Shown: positions 6,283 through 15,296, numbered from the stretch's first letter. The stretch is 64,000 nt of DNA from DATMER01 sp031390755 (GCA_031390755.1 JANMTS010000180.1:3636-67635), one strand, 5' to 3'. A program made the numbers and translations. Notes: generated by a model not told the origin, from the sequence alone.

Positions 6283-8076
6283 CTACACCATCTCGTTGCG
6301 CTCGACCGCCTCCCGCACGCTCCGGATGTCTCCATCGAGCGTGCGGTGGTCGCCGAGGAGGGGCGGGGCGAGCTTGCGGATCTTCAGATAGGCGCGGCGG
6401 GTGCCCTCGCCAAGAGCTACGGCGATCGACTCGCGGCGCTCCGGGGCGGTGGCCTCGCGGAATCGCTGCGATTCGTCCTCTGCCTGGGTCCAGTTGAGCG
6501 ACGCCTGCGTCCCCCGGGGATCCAGCTTCATCCCGACCCGCCATTCGACGGCCTGGGCGGCTGCCAGCAGCTCGATGGACAGGACGGCCTGGGCGTTGCG
6601 CAGGACCGTGCGCAGCTTGCGCGCGGCGATCGTGCCCATGGCGTTGTGGTCCTCGGAGTTCGAGGAGGTGGGGATCGAGTCCACCGACGCGGGATGGGTC
6701 AGCACCTTGTTCTCGGACACGATGCCCGCCGCCGCGTACTGAGTGATCATCCAGCCGGAATTCATCCCGCGGTGCGGGATCAGATTGGCCGGCAGGTTCC
6801 GGTTGTGGTGGCAGTCGAGCAGCATCTGGAGACGGCGCTCGGAGATGTCCGCCAGCTCGGCGAGGCCGATCGCCAGGAAGTCTGCGGCGAAACCCAGCGG
6901 CTCGCCGTGGAAGTTCCCGGCCGAGAACGAGACCCGCTGGTCGCCGCGATACCCCTCCGGCCAGTTGTCCTTGAACTGCAGGTCGAACCAGTCGTCCGCC
7001 TTCGGGAAGAAGAGCGGGTTGTCCGTGGCCGCGTTGATCTCCGCCACCGCGGCCGTGCGGGCATAGGCGATGGAGTCGCGCGCCGCGCCGTGAACCGTCG
7101 GCGCGCAGCGCAGGGAGTAGACGTCCTGCACGGCTCCGGCTCCCTCGATCAGCTTGCTCCCCTTGAGCTGCTCGCGGATGTAGGCGGCGCTGGCGATCTG
7201 GCCGGCGTGGCCCCGGGCTTCGTGGACTCGGCGGTCGAAGGCGCGGGCGCAGCCGCACACGGCCTCCAGGCTCAGGCTCAGCGCCACGTCCGCCACCCGC
7301 GCCAGGTGCTCGGCATCGTGGACCGCCAGCGCCAAGAGCGCGGCCGTGAAGGTGGCTCCGTTCGTGAGCGCCAGACCTTCCTTGAAGGAAGGCCTCGGAA
7401 CCTCGAGGTCCAGATCCTCGTTCAGGGACTTCAGGCCGGACCGGATCTCCCGGCTGCGGTAGAGCAGGTCGGCCGGCTCGCGGACCAGGAAGTAGCGGCC
7501 CTCACCCAGGAGAACCACGAAAAGATGGGAGAGCGGGCAGAGGTCGCCGCTCGATCCCACGGAGCCGCGGATCGGCACCAGCGGAATCACTCCGCGGTTG
7601 ATCATCGCCTGGACGACGCGCACCATCTCGCGCCGGATGCCGGAGTGCCCCTTGAGGAAGGCGTTCAGCCGCACGATCAGCGACGCGCGCACCACTTCGG
7701 GCTCGAAGAAGTTCGAGGGATGGAGGTCGTCGGCCGTCTCCCCCACCCCGGTGGCGTGGCTGAGGAGGATGTTGCACTGCAGCTCTTCGAGCTGATCCGG
7801 CGGAATCGGGATGTTCTTGAACTCGCCGAAGCCGGTGGTGATGCCGTAGTCGAGCACCCCGGCCCGGCCGGCCGCGAAGTCCTCGCGGTACTTGCGGGTG
7901 ATCTCTTCGATCTGGAGGCGGCTCAGGTCGACCCGCTCGATGGCGGCGTCGGAGATCTCGACCCGGACCCGCGGGTCGCGGGCGGCGCGGGCGAGATCCT
8001 CCAGGCCGAGCGAGCTGCCGTCGAGGACGACCGGGCGGAGATCCGCCTGGCCGCCGTGATGGGCCGGGTCGCTCAC
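6283..8076 (-). CDS. hutH: Histidine ammonia-lyase family protein with SSG instead of ASG cofactor triad
   Basis: The 597-residue protein belongs to the MIO-dependent aromatic amino acid lyases; HutH makes urocanate and ammonia from histidine. Family motifs: YGITTGFGEF (catalytic Tyr region), LLSHATGVGE, GLALTNGATF, VQDVYSLRCAP, ATDNPLFFP and SSNSEDHNAMG. The Glu in the last motif is typical of histidine lyases, as opposed to the Gln of PAL/TAL. The MIO-forming triad, residues 175-177, is Ser-Ser-Gly in GSVGSSGDLCPLSH, not the usual Ala-Ser-Gly. The protein is some 80 residues longer than typical HutH. The GTG start overlaps the hisS stop (GTGA). No other hut genes are here, so a role other than catabolism is possible. 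Confidence 0.85.
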   Translation of the reverse strand: MSDPAHHGGQADLRPVVLDGSSLGLEDLARAARDPRVRVEISDAAIERVDLSRLQIEEITRKYREDFAAGRAGVLDYGITTGFGEFKNIPIPPDQLEELQCNILLSHATGVGETADDLHPSNFFEPEVVRASLIVRLNAFLKGHSGIRREMVRVVQAMINRGVIPLVPIRGSVGSSGDLCPLSHLFVVLLGEGRYFLVREPADLLYRSREIRSGLKSLNEDLDLEVPRPSFKEGLALTNGATFTAALLALAVHDAEHLARVADVALSLSLEAVCGCARAFDRRVHEARGHAGQIASAAYIREQLKGSKLIEGAGAVQDVYSLRCAPTVHGAARDSIAYARTAAVAEINAATDNPLFFPKADDWFDLQFKDNWPEGYRGDQRVSFSAGNFHGEPLGFAADFLAIGLAELADISERRLQMLLDCHHNRNLPANLIPHRGMNSGWMITQYAAAGIVSENKVLTHPASVDSIPTSSNSEDHNAMGTIAARKLRTVLRNAQAVLSIELLAAAQAVEWRVGMKLDPRGTQASLNWTQAEDESQRFREATAPERRESIAVALGEGTRRAYLKIRKLAPPLLGDHRTLDGDIRSVREAVERNEMV

Positions 8077-9533
8077 CGACCTGTGTCCTCGATCTGCGTC
8101 AGCATCTCGCGGACGACGGCGACGAGGTCGCCGCTCGGTGCCTCCCGCTGGCCGGGCCGCTCCTCCAGCCACTCCTCGCGGCGGGCCAGCGACTCGGCCT
8201 TGCGGCGGCCCTGGTCCATGTCCTTGAGCGTGATCACGCCGCGCTCCTTCTCGGTCGAGCCGTAGAGGATGGCGATCGGGATGCCCGTCTGGTCCGCGTA
8301 CTTGATCTGCTTGCCCGGCCCCTTGGCCGTGCCCAGGTACAGCTCGGCGGGGATGCCCGCGCGCCGCAGCTCGAAGACCATGGCCAGGCACTCGCCCTCC
8401 AGCGCCGGGTCCATGCGGGTGATCATCACCTTCGAGGTCGACTTGCGCAGCGGCACCCGGCCCAGCTCGACCAGCGCGGCCAGCAGGCGGTCGACACCGA
8501 TCGAGGCGCCCACCGCCGGCACCCGCTCGCCCAGGAAGCGCATGACGAGGTCGTCGTACCGGCCGCCGCCGAAGACCGAGCCGAACTTGGAGGGCTGGCC
8601 CTCGTCGTCGAGCAGGATCGCCTCGAAGACCGGGCCGGTGTAGTAGGCGAGGCCGCGGGCGATCGAAACGTCGAGCGAAACCTGGTCGTCTCCGTAGCCC
8701 AGCGAATAGAGATGGCTGGAGATCCGCTCCACCTTGTCGAGCTCCGCCGTTGCGCCGTCGACCGACGCGAACGTCTCGCGCAGCTGCTCCATCACCCGGC
8801 GGCGGTCGTCCGGCCGGATGGCGAGGAAGCTCTCGATCTTGTCGACCTGCTCGTTGGCGAAGCCGAGGCCGCGGATCGGATCGCCCGAGGAGTCGACGTA
8901 CCCTTCGGTCAGCTCCAGGCGGACCTTCTTCATGCCCACCTTGTCGAGCTTGTCGAGGACGCGGAAGACGTCGGTCCCCCGGTCGGCGTCGATCCCTGAG
9001 TAGGCGAGCAGCAGGTTGAGGATCGCCCGGCTGGAGAAGCGCACCCGGTAGCCGCCGACCTTGAGGGCGGTGAGGGTGTCGCACATGCCCGCCAGGATCT
9101 CGGTGTCGGCGATCTCGGACTCGACGCCGACGGAGTCGAGGTCGAACTGGGTGAACTCGCGGAAGCGGCCCGGCCCCGGCTTGTCGGCGCGCCAGACCGG
9201 CGCCACCTGATAGCGGCGGAACGGCCGCGGCAGCTCCATCTTGTACTGGGAGATGACGCGCGCCAGCGGCACCGTCAGGTCGAAGCGCAGGCCGAGCGAC
9301 TCCTCTTCCGGGTTGCTCACCGTGAAGATGGACTGCGAGGCCTCCTGGCCGGCATTCGAGCCCATGAGCACGTCCAAGTACTCGACGGCCGGGGTGGAGA
9401 GGGGGACGAAGCCATAGGACTCGTAGACACCGCGAATGGTGTCGATCATCCACTGGCGCGCCAGCATCTGCTCGGGGAGGAGGTCACGCAATCCGCGTGA
9501 AAGGCGCGGCTCGACAGTCCCGGTAGCGGTCAT
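8073..9533 (-). CDS. hisS: Histidyl-tRNA synthetase, divergent (alphaproteobacterial-like) type
   Basis: The 486-residue class II synthetase charges tRNA-His. Motif 2 region: VAPVWRADKPGPGRFREFTQFDLDSVG. Histidine-binding region: ARGLAYYTGPVFEA, followed by GSVFGGGRYDDLVMRF and VGASIGVDRLLAAL. Standard bacterial HisRS reads RGLDYY and HQLGCE at these places; the version here resembles the horizontally spread type I associate with some Alphaproteobacteria. The ATG at 9533 is preceded by GGAAGGA; an earlier TTG at 9566 is less likely. It lies 76 bases downstream of a tRNA-His gene in the same direction, and its stop overlaps the hutH start. Confidence 0.92.
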   Translation of the reverse strand: MTATGTVEPRLSRGLRDLLPEQMLARQWMIDTIRGVYESYGFVPLSTPAVEYLDVLMGSNAGQEASQSIFTVSNPEEESLGLRFDLTVPLARVISQYKMELPRPFRRYQVAPVWRADKPGPGRFREFTQFDLDSVGVESEIADTEILAGMCDTLTALKVGGYRVRFSSRAILNLLLAYSGIDADRGTDVFRVLDKLDKVGMKKVRLELTEGYVDSSGDPIRGLGFANEQVDKIESFLAIRPDDRRRVMEQLRETFASVDGATAELDKVERISSHLYSLGYGDDQVSLDVSIARGLAYYTGPVFEAILLDDEGQPSKFGSVFGGGRYDDLVMRFLGERVPAVGASIGVDRLLAALVELGRVPLRKSTSKVMITRMDPALEGECLAMVFELRRAGIPAELYLGTAKGPGKQIKYADQTGIPIAILYGSTEKERGVITLKDMDQGRRKAESLARREEWLEERPGQREAPSGDLVAVVREMLTQIEDTGR

Positions 9534-9609
9534 GCGAAGTCCTTCCGCAAAAGGCGCCGTCCGCAAAAGGCGCCGGAGGGAGCGCGCGAAAATCTGGAAA
9601 TGGGAATGA

Positions 9610-9684
9610 TGGTACCGGCGATGGGATTTGAACCCATGACCTCCTGATCCACAGTCAGGCGCTCCACCGCTGAGCTACACCGGC
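9610..9684 (-). tRNA. tRNA-His (GTG anticodon), encoded CCA, A73
   Basis: The minus strand folds as a full cloverleaf. The acceptor is GCCGGTG/CGCCGGT, the D-stem GCTC/GAGC, the anticodon stem CCTGA/TCAGG with loop CTGTGGA (anticodon GTG), and the T-arm ATGGG TTCAAAT CCCAT. The 3' end is A73 plus an encoded CCA. The first acceptor pair is G1-U72 and the discriminator is A, not the C73 that normally pairs with G-1 in tRNA-His. The genomic base at -1 is G but would face A73. The gene lies just upstream of hisS and is probably cotranscribed with it. Confidence 0.93.
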
Positions 9685-9729
9685 CCGGACGGGAGATCCT
9701 AAGCGGGGAGACCGCCCTTTGTCAAAGCT

Positions 9730-9883
9730 GATCCCATTCTCCCCTCCCCATCCCTCCCCTCGCGCGGCGAGGGGAGGGCGCCTCCACCCGCTCAGCGCCG
9801 GACGGTGCTCTCAGAGCAAGCGGGCGGTGGCTCCCTCTCCCCCGGGCACGGGGGAGAGGGCCGGGGAGAGGGGGGATGGGATC
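9730..9883. repeat. GC-rich inverted-repeat element, copy R1
   Basis: The ends are GATCCCAT (9730-9737) and ATGGGATC (9876-9883), followed inward by complementary CTCCCC/GGGGAG tracts. The interior has AGAGCAAGCGGGCGG and CTCCCTCTCC, which also appear in related elements at 20.2 kb and 30.7 kb. The right tip overlaps the egtD stop codon and the left tip lies 45 bases from tRNA-His. It looks like a MITE/REP-like mobile palindrome that may also act as a terminator. Confidence 0.65.
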
Positions 9884-11024
9884 AAACTGCAACCAGGAGA
9901 TTCGACGAAAACTGCCTCGCCCGGTCGAACCAGCTCGACCGCAGCTCCATCCCCGCCCCCGCCGCAAGCGCCGCGATCTGGGCCGCGTCGAACTTGAAGG
10001 AGCTCTCGGTGTGGATCGTCTCCCCGGCCCGGAACGGGATCTCCAGGTTCAGGCTCTTGATCGTCACCACCTGGTCCTTCAGACTCTCCAGGTGCATCTC
10101 GACCCGTCCCAGCTCGGCGTCGTACCGGGCGCGGTGGCGGAAGCTCCGCACGTCGATGTCGCCGCCCAGCTCGCGGTTGATCCGCGCGAGGAGGTTCAGG
10201 TTGAAGGCCCCCGTCACTCCGAGCGGATCGTCGTACGCCGGAATCAGGAGACTCTCGGCCTTCTTGAGATCGACCCCCAGCAGGAAGGCGTCTCCCGGCT
10301 GAAGCAGGCCGCGGACGCTGCGCAGCAACTCGACGCGCGCCGGGGGCTCGAGATTGCCCAGGGTCGACCCGAGAAAGAGGACCAGGGTGTGCTTGAAGCG
10401 GGTCCCCGACGTGTCGCGGGTCTCCTCGCCGATCACCCGGAGGGCCTCCCGGTAGTCGCCCACCCAGGCCGTCACCCTCAGGTTCGGATAGGCGGAGAGC
10501 AGCTCCTCGCTGCTCTGCTCCAGCGCCGTGCGGGAGATATCGATCGGGAGGTAGTCGAGCCGGCCCTGGCGGGCGAGCAGGGCGTCGATGAGCAGCCGGG
10601 TCTTGCGCGCGTCGCCGCTCCCCAGCTCCACCAGGCGCACCGGTCCCGGCAGGGAGGCGGCGATCTCGCCGGCGCGGGCGTGCATGATCTCCGCCTCGGC
10701 CCGGGTCAGGTAGTACTCGGGCAGGGCGCAGATCGCGCCGAACAGGATCGATCCCAACTCGTCGTAGAAGTATTTGGGCTGGAGAACCTTGGGGGTCGCG
10801 GTCAGACCCGCCTGGACGTCCTCGGCGAAGGTGGGTTGGCGTCCGGTCTCCAGGCGCCGCAGCCGCAGCCGTCCGGCAGGCCAGCGGGACACCGTCCGCA
10901 GCGGAGGCTCCCCCACTCGTCCGTTGGGCCCCGTGGTGTCCGCCCCAGGCGCCGAAGCAGCCGCCGAAGCGGGTTCCGATGCATTGTCTCTCGTTCGTTC
11001 CATGTCGGCTGAGACCTTTAGCAT
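9882..11024 (-). CDS. egtD: L-histidine N-alpha-methyltransferase
   Basis: The 380-residue SAM-dependent enzyme trimethylates histidine to hercynine, the first step of ergothioneine synthesis. Visible family features are PKYFYDELGSILFGAICALPEYYLTRAE, the SAM loop VRLVELGSGDARKTRLLIDA, YLPIDIS, LVLFLGSTLGNLEP, and near the end IHTESSFKF, which carries the Glu that binds the histidine amino group. The first 60 residues are a low-complexity Ala/Pro extension beyond the usual 320-residue protein. The ATG at 11024 has GGAGGT six bases upstream. No egtB partner is in the window, so the pathway must be completed elsewhere. Confidence 0.88.
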   Translation of the reverse strand: MLKVSADMERTRDNASEPASAAASAPGADTTGPNGRVGEPPLRTVSRWPAGRLRLRRLETGRQPTFAEDVQAGLTATPKVLQPKYFYDELGSILFGAICALPEYYLTRAEAEIMHARAGEIAASLPGPVRLVELGSGDARKTRLLIDALLARQGRLDYLPIDISRTALEQSSEELLSAYPNLRVTAWVGDYREALRVIGEETRDTSGTRFKHTLVLFLGSTLGNLEPPARVELLRSVRGLLQPGDAFLLGVDLKKAESLLIPAYDDPLGVTGAFNLNLLARINRELGGDIDVRSFRHRARYDAELGRVEMHLESLKDQVVTIKSLNLEIPFRAGETIHTESSFKFDAAQIAALAAGAGMELRSSWFDRARQFSSNLLVAV

Positions 11025-11209
11025 GCTAGCACCTCCGTCCGATTCCACTGCCCGCTCCGCGCTCGTTGGGTAGAATATCCTCTCCCGCCCCGGCATTGCG
11101 GTGATGCATGCCGCAACCCTTCCTGAAGGCCTTCCCAGGCTCCGGAAATCAGATCATGCATTCCGTCCGAGGGCAACGCGGCCCGAGGGCTCGACTTCCC
11201 GGCCGGGCT

Positions 11210-11689
11210 CTAGAGGACGTAGGACAGGACGAAAAGACCCACCATCGCGAAGATCACGGCCAGCTTTCCGGCCGTGCCCAGCAGAATCCCGATCCAGGTG
11301 CCGATCCCGACCCGGCCCGCCTGCCGCAGATCGCGCCGCGATGCGTACTCGCCCAGCGCCGCGCCCACGAACGGTCCGAGGATCAGCCCGGGGATGCCGA
11401 GAAACAGCCCCGCCACCGTTCCCACGGCCGCGCCGACGATCGCCATCTTGCTCGCGCCGACCCGCTTCGCGCCCAGCCCGGCCGCGCCGATCTCGATGGC
11501 GAAGGTCAACAGCATGAGAAGGAAGAGAAGGACGAGCGTGAACCAGCCGACCTTCTGAAAGTGGTCGGCCCATGCCGCCACCAGCAGCCCCGAGAACACC
11601 AGGGGAGCCCCGGGCAGGGCCGGCAGCACCGTCCCGGCGAGGCCGACCAGGACGAGGGCAATGGCAAGAATCCACAGGATCAGGGTCAT
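11210..11689 (-). CDS. DUF456 membrane protein
   Basis: The 159-residue integral membrane protein has four or five hydrophobic segments, with repeated glycine-rich helices such as VGLAGTVLPALPGAPLVFSG and AAVGTVAGLFLGIPGLILGP. These match the DUF456 family, whose function is unknown. The ATG at 11689 overlaps the stop of the DUF4349 gene (ATGA), so it is the last member of a minus-strand operon beginning near 15.8 kb or 13.2 kb. Confidence 0.82.
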   Translation of the reverse strand: MTLILWILAIALVLVGLAGTVLPALPGAPLVFSGLLVAAWADHFQKVGWFTLVLLFLLMLLTFAIEIGAAGLGAKRVGASKMAIVGAAVGTVAGLFLGIPGLILGPFVGAALGEYASRRDLRQAGRVGIGTWIGILLGTAGKLAVIFAMVGLFVLSYVL

Positions 11690-12618
11690 GGCCGGGTCTC
11701 TTCCCCTCTTTCGTCGCTCGCCCTGCGCCTCCTCCAGCGCTTCCACGCCTTGACGAGGAGAACGACGGGCACCAGGATCACCAGAAGCGCGGGGATCACG
11801 TTGATCACCGCCACGATCAGGAGATCCACGAACCCTTGCAGGAATTCGACCAGGTTCCGGAAGGCGTTGCGCACCGTGGTTCCCGGACGCCACGCGCCCT
11901 CCTCGACGATGGGCTTGGCCGCGGCGTCGGACTCCAGGGTGAGCTGGATCGTCGAGAGCGAGACCAGGCCCTGCATCTGGTTGAGCTGCCCCTGGATCTG
12001 CTCGATCTGCGTGCGCACCTCGGTCAGCTGGGCGTAGATCGACATGACCTCGTCGACCTTCCGCGCCCGCTCCCGGGATTCGGCCAGCAGCTCCCGCAGC
12101 TCGTCCTCGGTCAGCCGGAGGGACCGGACCCGGGCCTCCAGGTCGACGAACTGGCCGGTGACATCCTCGGTGGAGATCTGCTCGCGCTCCACGCGCAGCG
12201 CCAGCTTCCGGATCTCGGCGCGCGCCGCGTCGAGCTTCTCCGCCGGCACCCGCAGCGTCATCTGGTAGCGCAGGGACTGGAAGTCCCGCGAGGCGGAGAG
12301 GTCGGAGACGTAGCCGCCCATCGAGTCCGCGAGCTGTTGAAGCCGGTTCGCCGTGTCCTCGGTGTCCTGGACGACCAGGGCGATGTCGAGCCGGCGGATC
12401 AGCTTGCGGCTCTGCGCTTGCGGTGCGTTGGCAGGCGGCGGCGCTCCCTGGGGAGACCCGGGCGCGGCGCCGGCTTCCGGAGCGGCCATGGCCCGCGTGG
12501 CGGCCTGGTCGGCCGCCGGCGCCGCCACGGACTCGGACGTCATCTGCTCCGACTTGCTGCAAGCGGCTCCGAACGTCGCCAGCAGGAGCAGGACGGCGGC
12601 TTTCTGGTGGGCTCTCAT
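11686..12618 (-). CDS. DUF4349 lipoprotein with coiled coil and C-terminal membrane helix
   Basis: The 310-residue protein starts with a lipoprotein signal (LLLLATFGAACSKSE, lipobox GAAC), then an Ala/Pro linker. Residues 72-245 fit DUF4349: an N-terminal domain (LIRRLDIALVVQDTEDTANRL) and a long heptad-rich coiled coil (VDLEARVRSLRLTEDELRELL onward). A strongly hydrophobic helix and an Arg-rich tail follow. It should lie in the envelope facing the periplasm. Start and stop overlap its neighbours by four bases. Function is unknown. Confidence 0.82.
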   Translation of the reverse strand: MRAHQKAAVLLLLATFGAACSKSEQMTSESVAAPAADQAATRAMAAPEAGAAPGSPQGAPPPANAPQAQSRKLIRRLDIALVVQDTEDTANRLQQLADSMGGYVSDLSASRDFQSLRYQMTLRVPAEKLDAARAEIRKLALRVEREQISTEDVTGQFVDLEARVRSLRLTEDELRELLAESRERARKVDEVMSIYAQLTEVRTQIEQIQGQLNQMQGLVSLSTIQLTLESDAAAKPIVEEGAWRPGTTVRNAFRNLVEFLQGFVDLLIVAVINVIPALLVILVPVVLLVKAWKRWRRRRASDERGEETRP

Positions 12619-13157
12619 GATGAAGTCTCCTCGGAAGCTGGCTCGGGCCCGGCCGGTTCGGGCTCCGTTGGCTCAGGCTCGGCAGGCTCGGCCGCGTCGA
12701 TCGTCGTGAGAATCGTCCGATACGCGAGGTAGTCCACGGCGAGCGCAATGACGAAGAGCGGAATCGCGAGGTAGGCCAGCCGGAGGGCCGGCAGCACGAT
12801 CAGGATCCGATAGGCCTCGTTGAGGAAGGGGGTCATCTCGTTCGAGGACTTCATCGCGCCCAGCAGCTCCAGCATCAGGAGCGAGCCGGCGGCGACCCCC
12901 GCCAGGATGCCGACCAGAACCGAGCAGGCATAGCCGACGAACAGGAGCCGGTTGTACTTCCCAACTCCCGCCGCGCCGGCCGGCGACGCCTTGAGCAGCG
13001 CCTTCAGCTCCGGCCGAAGCGTGCCGAGCCGGCGGAAGGCGCGGCGTGGCTCCGAGCCGTCCGCGGCCCCGTTCACGGTGAACCGCGCGCGGGTGAGGCC
13101 CAGCCAGGTCCGGCGATCGAGCTCGATCGTTCTGGACTCAATCATGGGATCAACCAT
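12615..13157 (-). CDS. Unknown membrane protein with PEP-rich tail
   Basis: I do not recognise a named family. The 180-residue protein has a soluble N terminus, then two or three hydrophobic helices around residues 70-145 (SVLVGILAGVAAGSLLMLELL; LRLAYLAIPLFVIALAVDYLAY). Its acidic tail repeats PEP as AEPEPTEPEPAGPEPAS. The two first Met codons (MVDPM) are equally possible starts. It is coupled by ATGA overlap to the DUF4349 lipoprotein and probably works with it in the envelope. Confidence 0.7.
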   Translation of the reverse strand: MVDPMIESRTIELDRRTWLGLTRARFTVNGAADGSEPRRAFRRLGTLRPELKALLKASPAGAAGVGKYNRLLFVGYACSVLVGILAGVAAGSLLMLELLGAMKSSNEMTPFLNEAYRILIVLPALRLAYLAIPLFVIALAVDYLAYRTILTTIDAAEPAEPEPTEPEPAGPEPASEETSS

Positions 13158-13172
13158 GGGATCAGCGTCCGA

Positions 13173-15281
13173 TCACGGGCGCAGCTTGCGGTCGAAGAAG
13201 TCGGCCGCCGCCCGGAAGGCTTCCAGCCAGCTGGCGTGCCGGAGGAAGGTGTGGACCTCGTCCGGCAGGATCAGCGTCTCGACGTCGACCTTCCTCTTCC
13301 GCAGCTGCTCCGCCAGATCGACGGTCTCGGCGAAGGAGACGTTGCGGTCGTCGTCGCCATGGATCAGCAGCACCGGCGAGCGCCACGAGTCGAGCGAGGA
13401 CATGGGAGAGGACTGGAAGGCGAGCCTCTCCTCCTCCGGGGTCGGGGCGTAGTCGGGGATGAAGTTCCGGATGCCCACGTTCCAGTCGTGGACGCCGTGG
13501 ATGTCCACGCCCGCGGCGAACAGGTGCGAGGCGCGGGAGAGGCCCATCGCCGTCAGGTAGCCGCCATAGGAGCCGCCCCAGAGACCGATGCGCCCGGGAT
13601 CGACATCCGGCCGGCCGCGCAGGTAGAGGCCCGCGCCGAGCACGTCGTTGAATTCGGCGGCGCCCGCCGCTCCCAGATTCGGCGACTCGCGGAAGTCCAG
13701 GCCGTAGCCGATGCCCGCCCGGTAGTTGATCGCCAGCACCACGTACCCACGGCTCGCGAGGTACTGGTTCATGCCGTAGGTCTTGTTGTAGTAGGCGCCG
13801 TAGTGCCAGCCGAGGATCATCTGCCGGTGCGAGCCGCCATGGATGAAGATCAGGGCCGGCCGCCGCTCGCCGGTCTTCAGGCCGGGCGGCAGGAAGAGCT
13901 GGCCGTGGATGCGCAGGCCGTCGGCCGCGGTGTAGATGACGGGCTCGGGCACGACGAGGCGGGACTCCGGGAATTCGGCCGGGACCGTGCCCGGCGCCAG
14001 CTCTCTGTCCTTTCCACCGATTCGGACCATGGCGCGGGCCTGGCTGCGGGCGCCCGACTGGATGTAGGCGAGAACCTTCCCCGCGCTTCCTCCATCGGTC
14101 TCCGCGGGCATCCATTCGATCCCCTCGCCGCGCGTCACGGCCACGGGCGGGCCGCCGGCCACGGAGACCCGCCAGAGGTGGCGGCGGTCGATGTCGCCCT
14201 GGTTCGAGACGAAGATCACCTCGCGGCCGTCGGCCGTGGGAACCATGGACTCGACCTCGAATTCTCCTGGAGTCAGGAGGGTCGCCTCGCCGCCGGAGAC
14301 GGGCACCGAATGCAGGCGGAGCCAGCCGCCGGCCTCCCAGGGGAACACGATACGGTCGCCGGCTCCCCAGACGAGCTGGTTGGCGGCGTCGATTTCGTGA
14401 AACGCGCTGCCGAAGCCCTCCTTCGCGCGCCAGAGGGTGGCGGCGCGCCCGGTGGCCACGTCGCCCACCAGGATGGACCAGGGCTCGGCCTCGCGGTTCG
14501 GCCGGAACAGCGGGTAGACCTTGCGCGCCGGCACGCGGAGGAAGGCGACGCGGGTGCCGTCAGGCGACCAGGCGGGATCGGAGTCCGTGTCGACGCTAGG
14601 AGCGAGCCAGCGGACAGTCTTTCCCTTCAGGTCGTAGACGCCGACGAAGCTATGGTTGCCGCGGTTGCTGACGAAGGCGAGCTTGGAGCCATCCGGAGAC
14701 CAGCGCAGCGAGCCGGAGCCCCCGCGGGTCTGGACGATGGGCGCGGCCTCGGCGCTTCCATCGAGAGGAGCCCAGAGGATCTGGCCCTTCCGCGCGAAGG
14801 CGAGGCCGTCGCCGCGCGGCGAGACGGCCGGGCCGGACCCCGGGCCGAGCCGGACAGGAGCACCCTCCGCCGTGCCCGCCGTCGCCCCCACCTCCACCCT
14901 CCAGATGGCCTGCTCGGCGCCGGCCGGATCGCTGGTGGGGTTCGGGCTGTCGCCCTGCCGGTTGCCGGCGCCGCCGCGGACATAGAAGAGGGTCTTGCCG
15001 TCGGGCGTCCATTCGACGCCGCCGAGCGCCTGGCCGTCGTCCTTGTCATAGCGGGTCACCGCCCGGCCCCGGTAGTCCGGAGGGCTGGCGCCCCAGAGAT
15101 TGCGCACCCCGCGATCGTTCTGGATCCAGGTCAGGTGGCCGCCGGACGGCGAGGCCAGAATCTCCGACGGGAGCGGCGCGCTGAGGATCGCGGACAGCGT
15201 CGGCCCCGCGGGCTGGGCCAGGAGGGCCGGAGCCGGGAGGAGCGTCAGGAGGAGCGCGAGGGAAAGGCGTGTCCGCGGCAT
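13173..15281 (-). CDS. Secreted S9-family prolyl oligopeptidase-like serine peptidase
   Basis: The 702-residue protein has a signal peptide (LSLALLLTLLPAPALLAQ), a WD40/TolB-like propeller at about 40-420 with repeated W(S/T)PDG motifs, and a C-terminal alpha/beta hydrolase. The nucleophile is in GGSYGGYL, the Asp in HGDDDRNVSF and the His in PDEVHTFLR, all in S9 order. It should be an exported dipeptidyl- or acylaminoacyl-peptidase acting on peptides. The ATG at 15281 follows GAGGG; a GTG three codons upstream is possible. It lies 15 bases after the SnoaL-like gene stop. Confidence 0.9.
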   Translation of the reverse strand: MPRTRLSLALLLTLLPAPALLAQPAGPTLSAILSAPLPSEILASPSGGHLTWIQNDRGVRNLWGASPPDYRGRAVTRYDKDDGQALGGVEWTPDGKTLFYVRGGAGNRQGDSPNPTSDPAGAEQAIWRVEVGATAGTAEGAPVRLGPGSGPAVSPRGDGLAFARKGQILWAPLDGSAEAAPIVQTRGGSGSLRWSPDGSKLAFVSNRGNHSFVGVYDLKGKTVRWLAPSVDTDSDPAWSPDGTRVAFLRVPARKVYPLFRPNREAEPWSILVGDVATGRAATLWRAKEGFGSAFHEIDAANQLVWGAGDRIVFPWEAGGWLRLHSVPVSGGEATLLTPGEFEVESMVPTADGREVIFVSNQGDIDRRHLWRVSVAGGPPVAVTRGEGIEWMPAETDGGSAGKVLAYIQSGARSQARAMVRIGGKDRELAPGTVPAEFPESRLVVPEPVIYTAADGLRIHGQLFLPPGLKTGERRPALIFIHGGSHRQMILGWHYGAYYNKTYGMNQYLASRGYVVLAINYRAGIGYGLDFRESPNLGAAGAAEFNDVLGAGLYLRGRPDVDPGRIGLWGGSYGGYLTAMGLSRASHLFAAGVDIHGVHDWNVGIRNFIPDYAPTPEEERLAFQSSPMSSLDSWRSPVLLIHGDDDRNVSFAETVDLAEQLRKRKVDVETLILPDEVHTFLRHASWLEAFRAAADFFDRKLRP

Positions 15282-15296
15282 TCGTCTCACCCTCTC

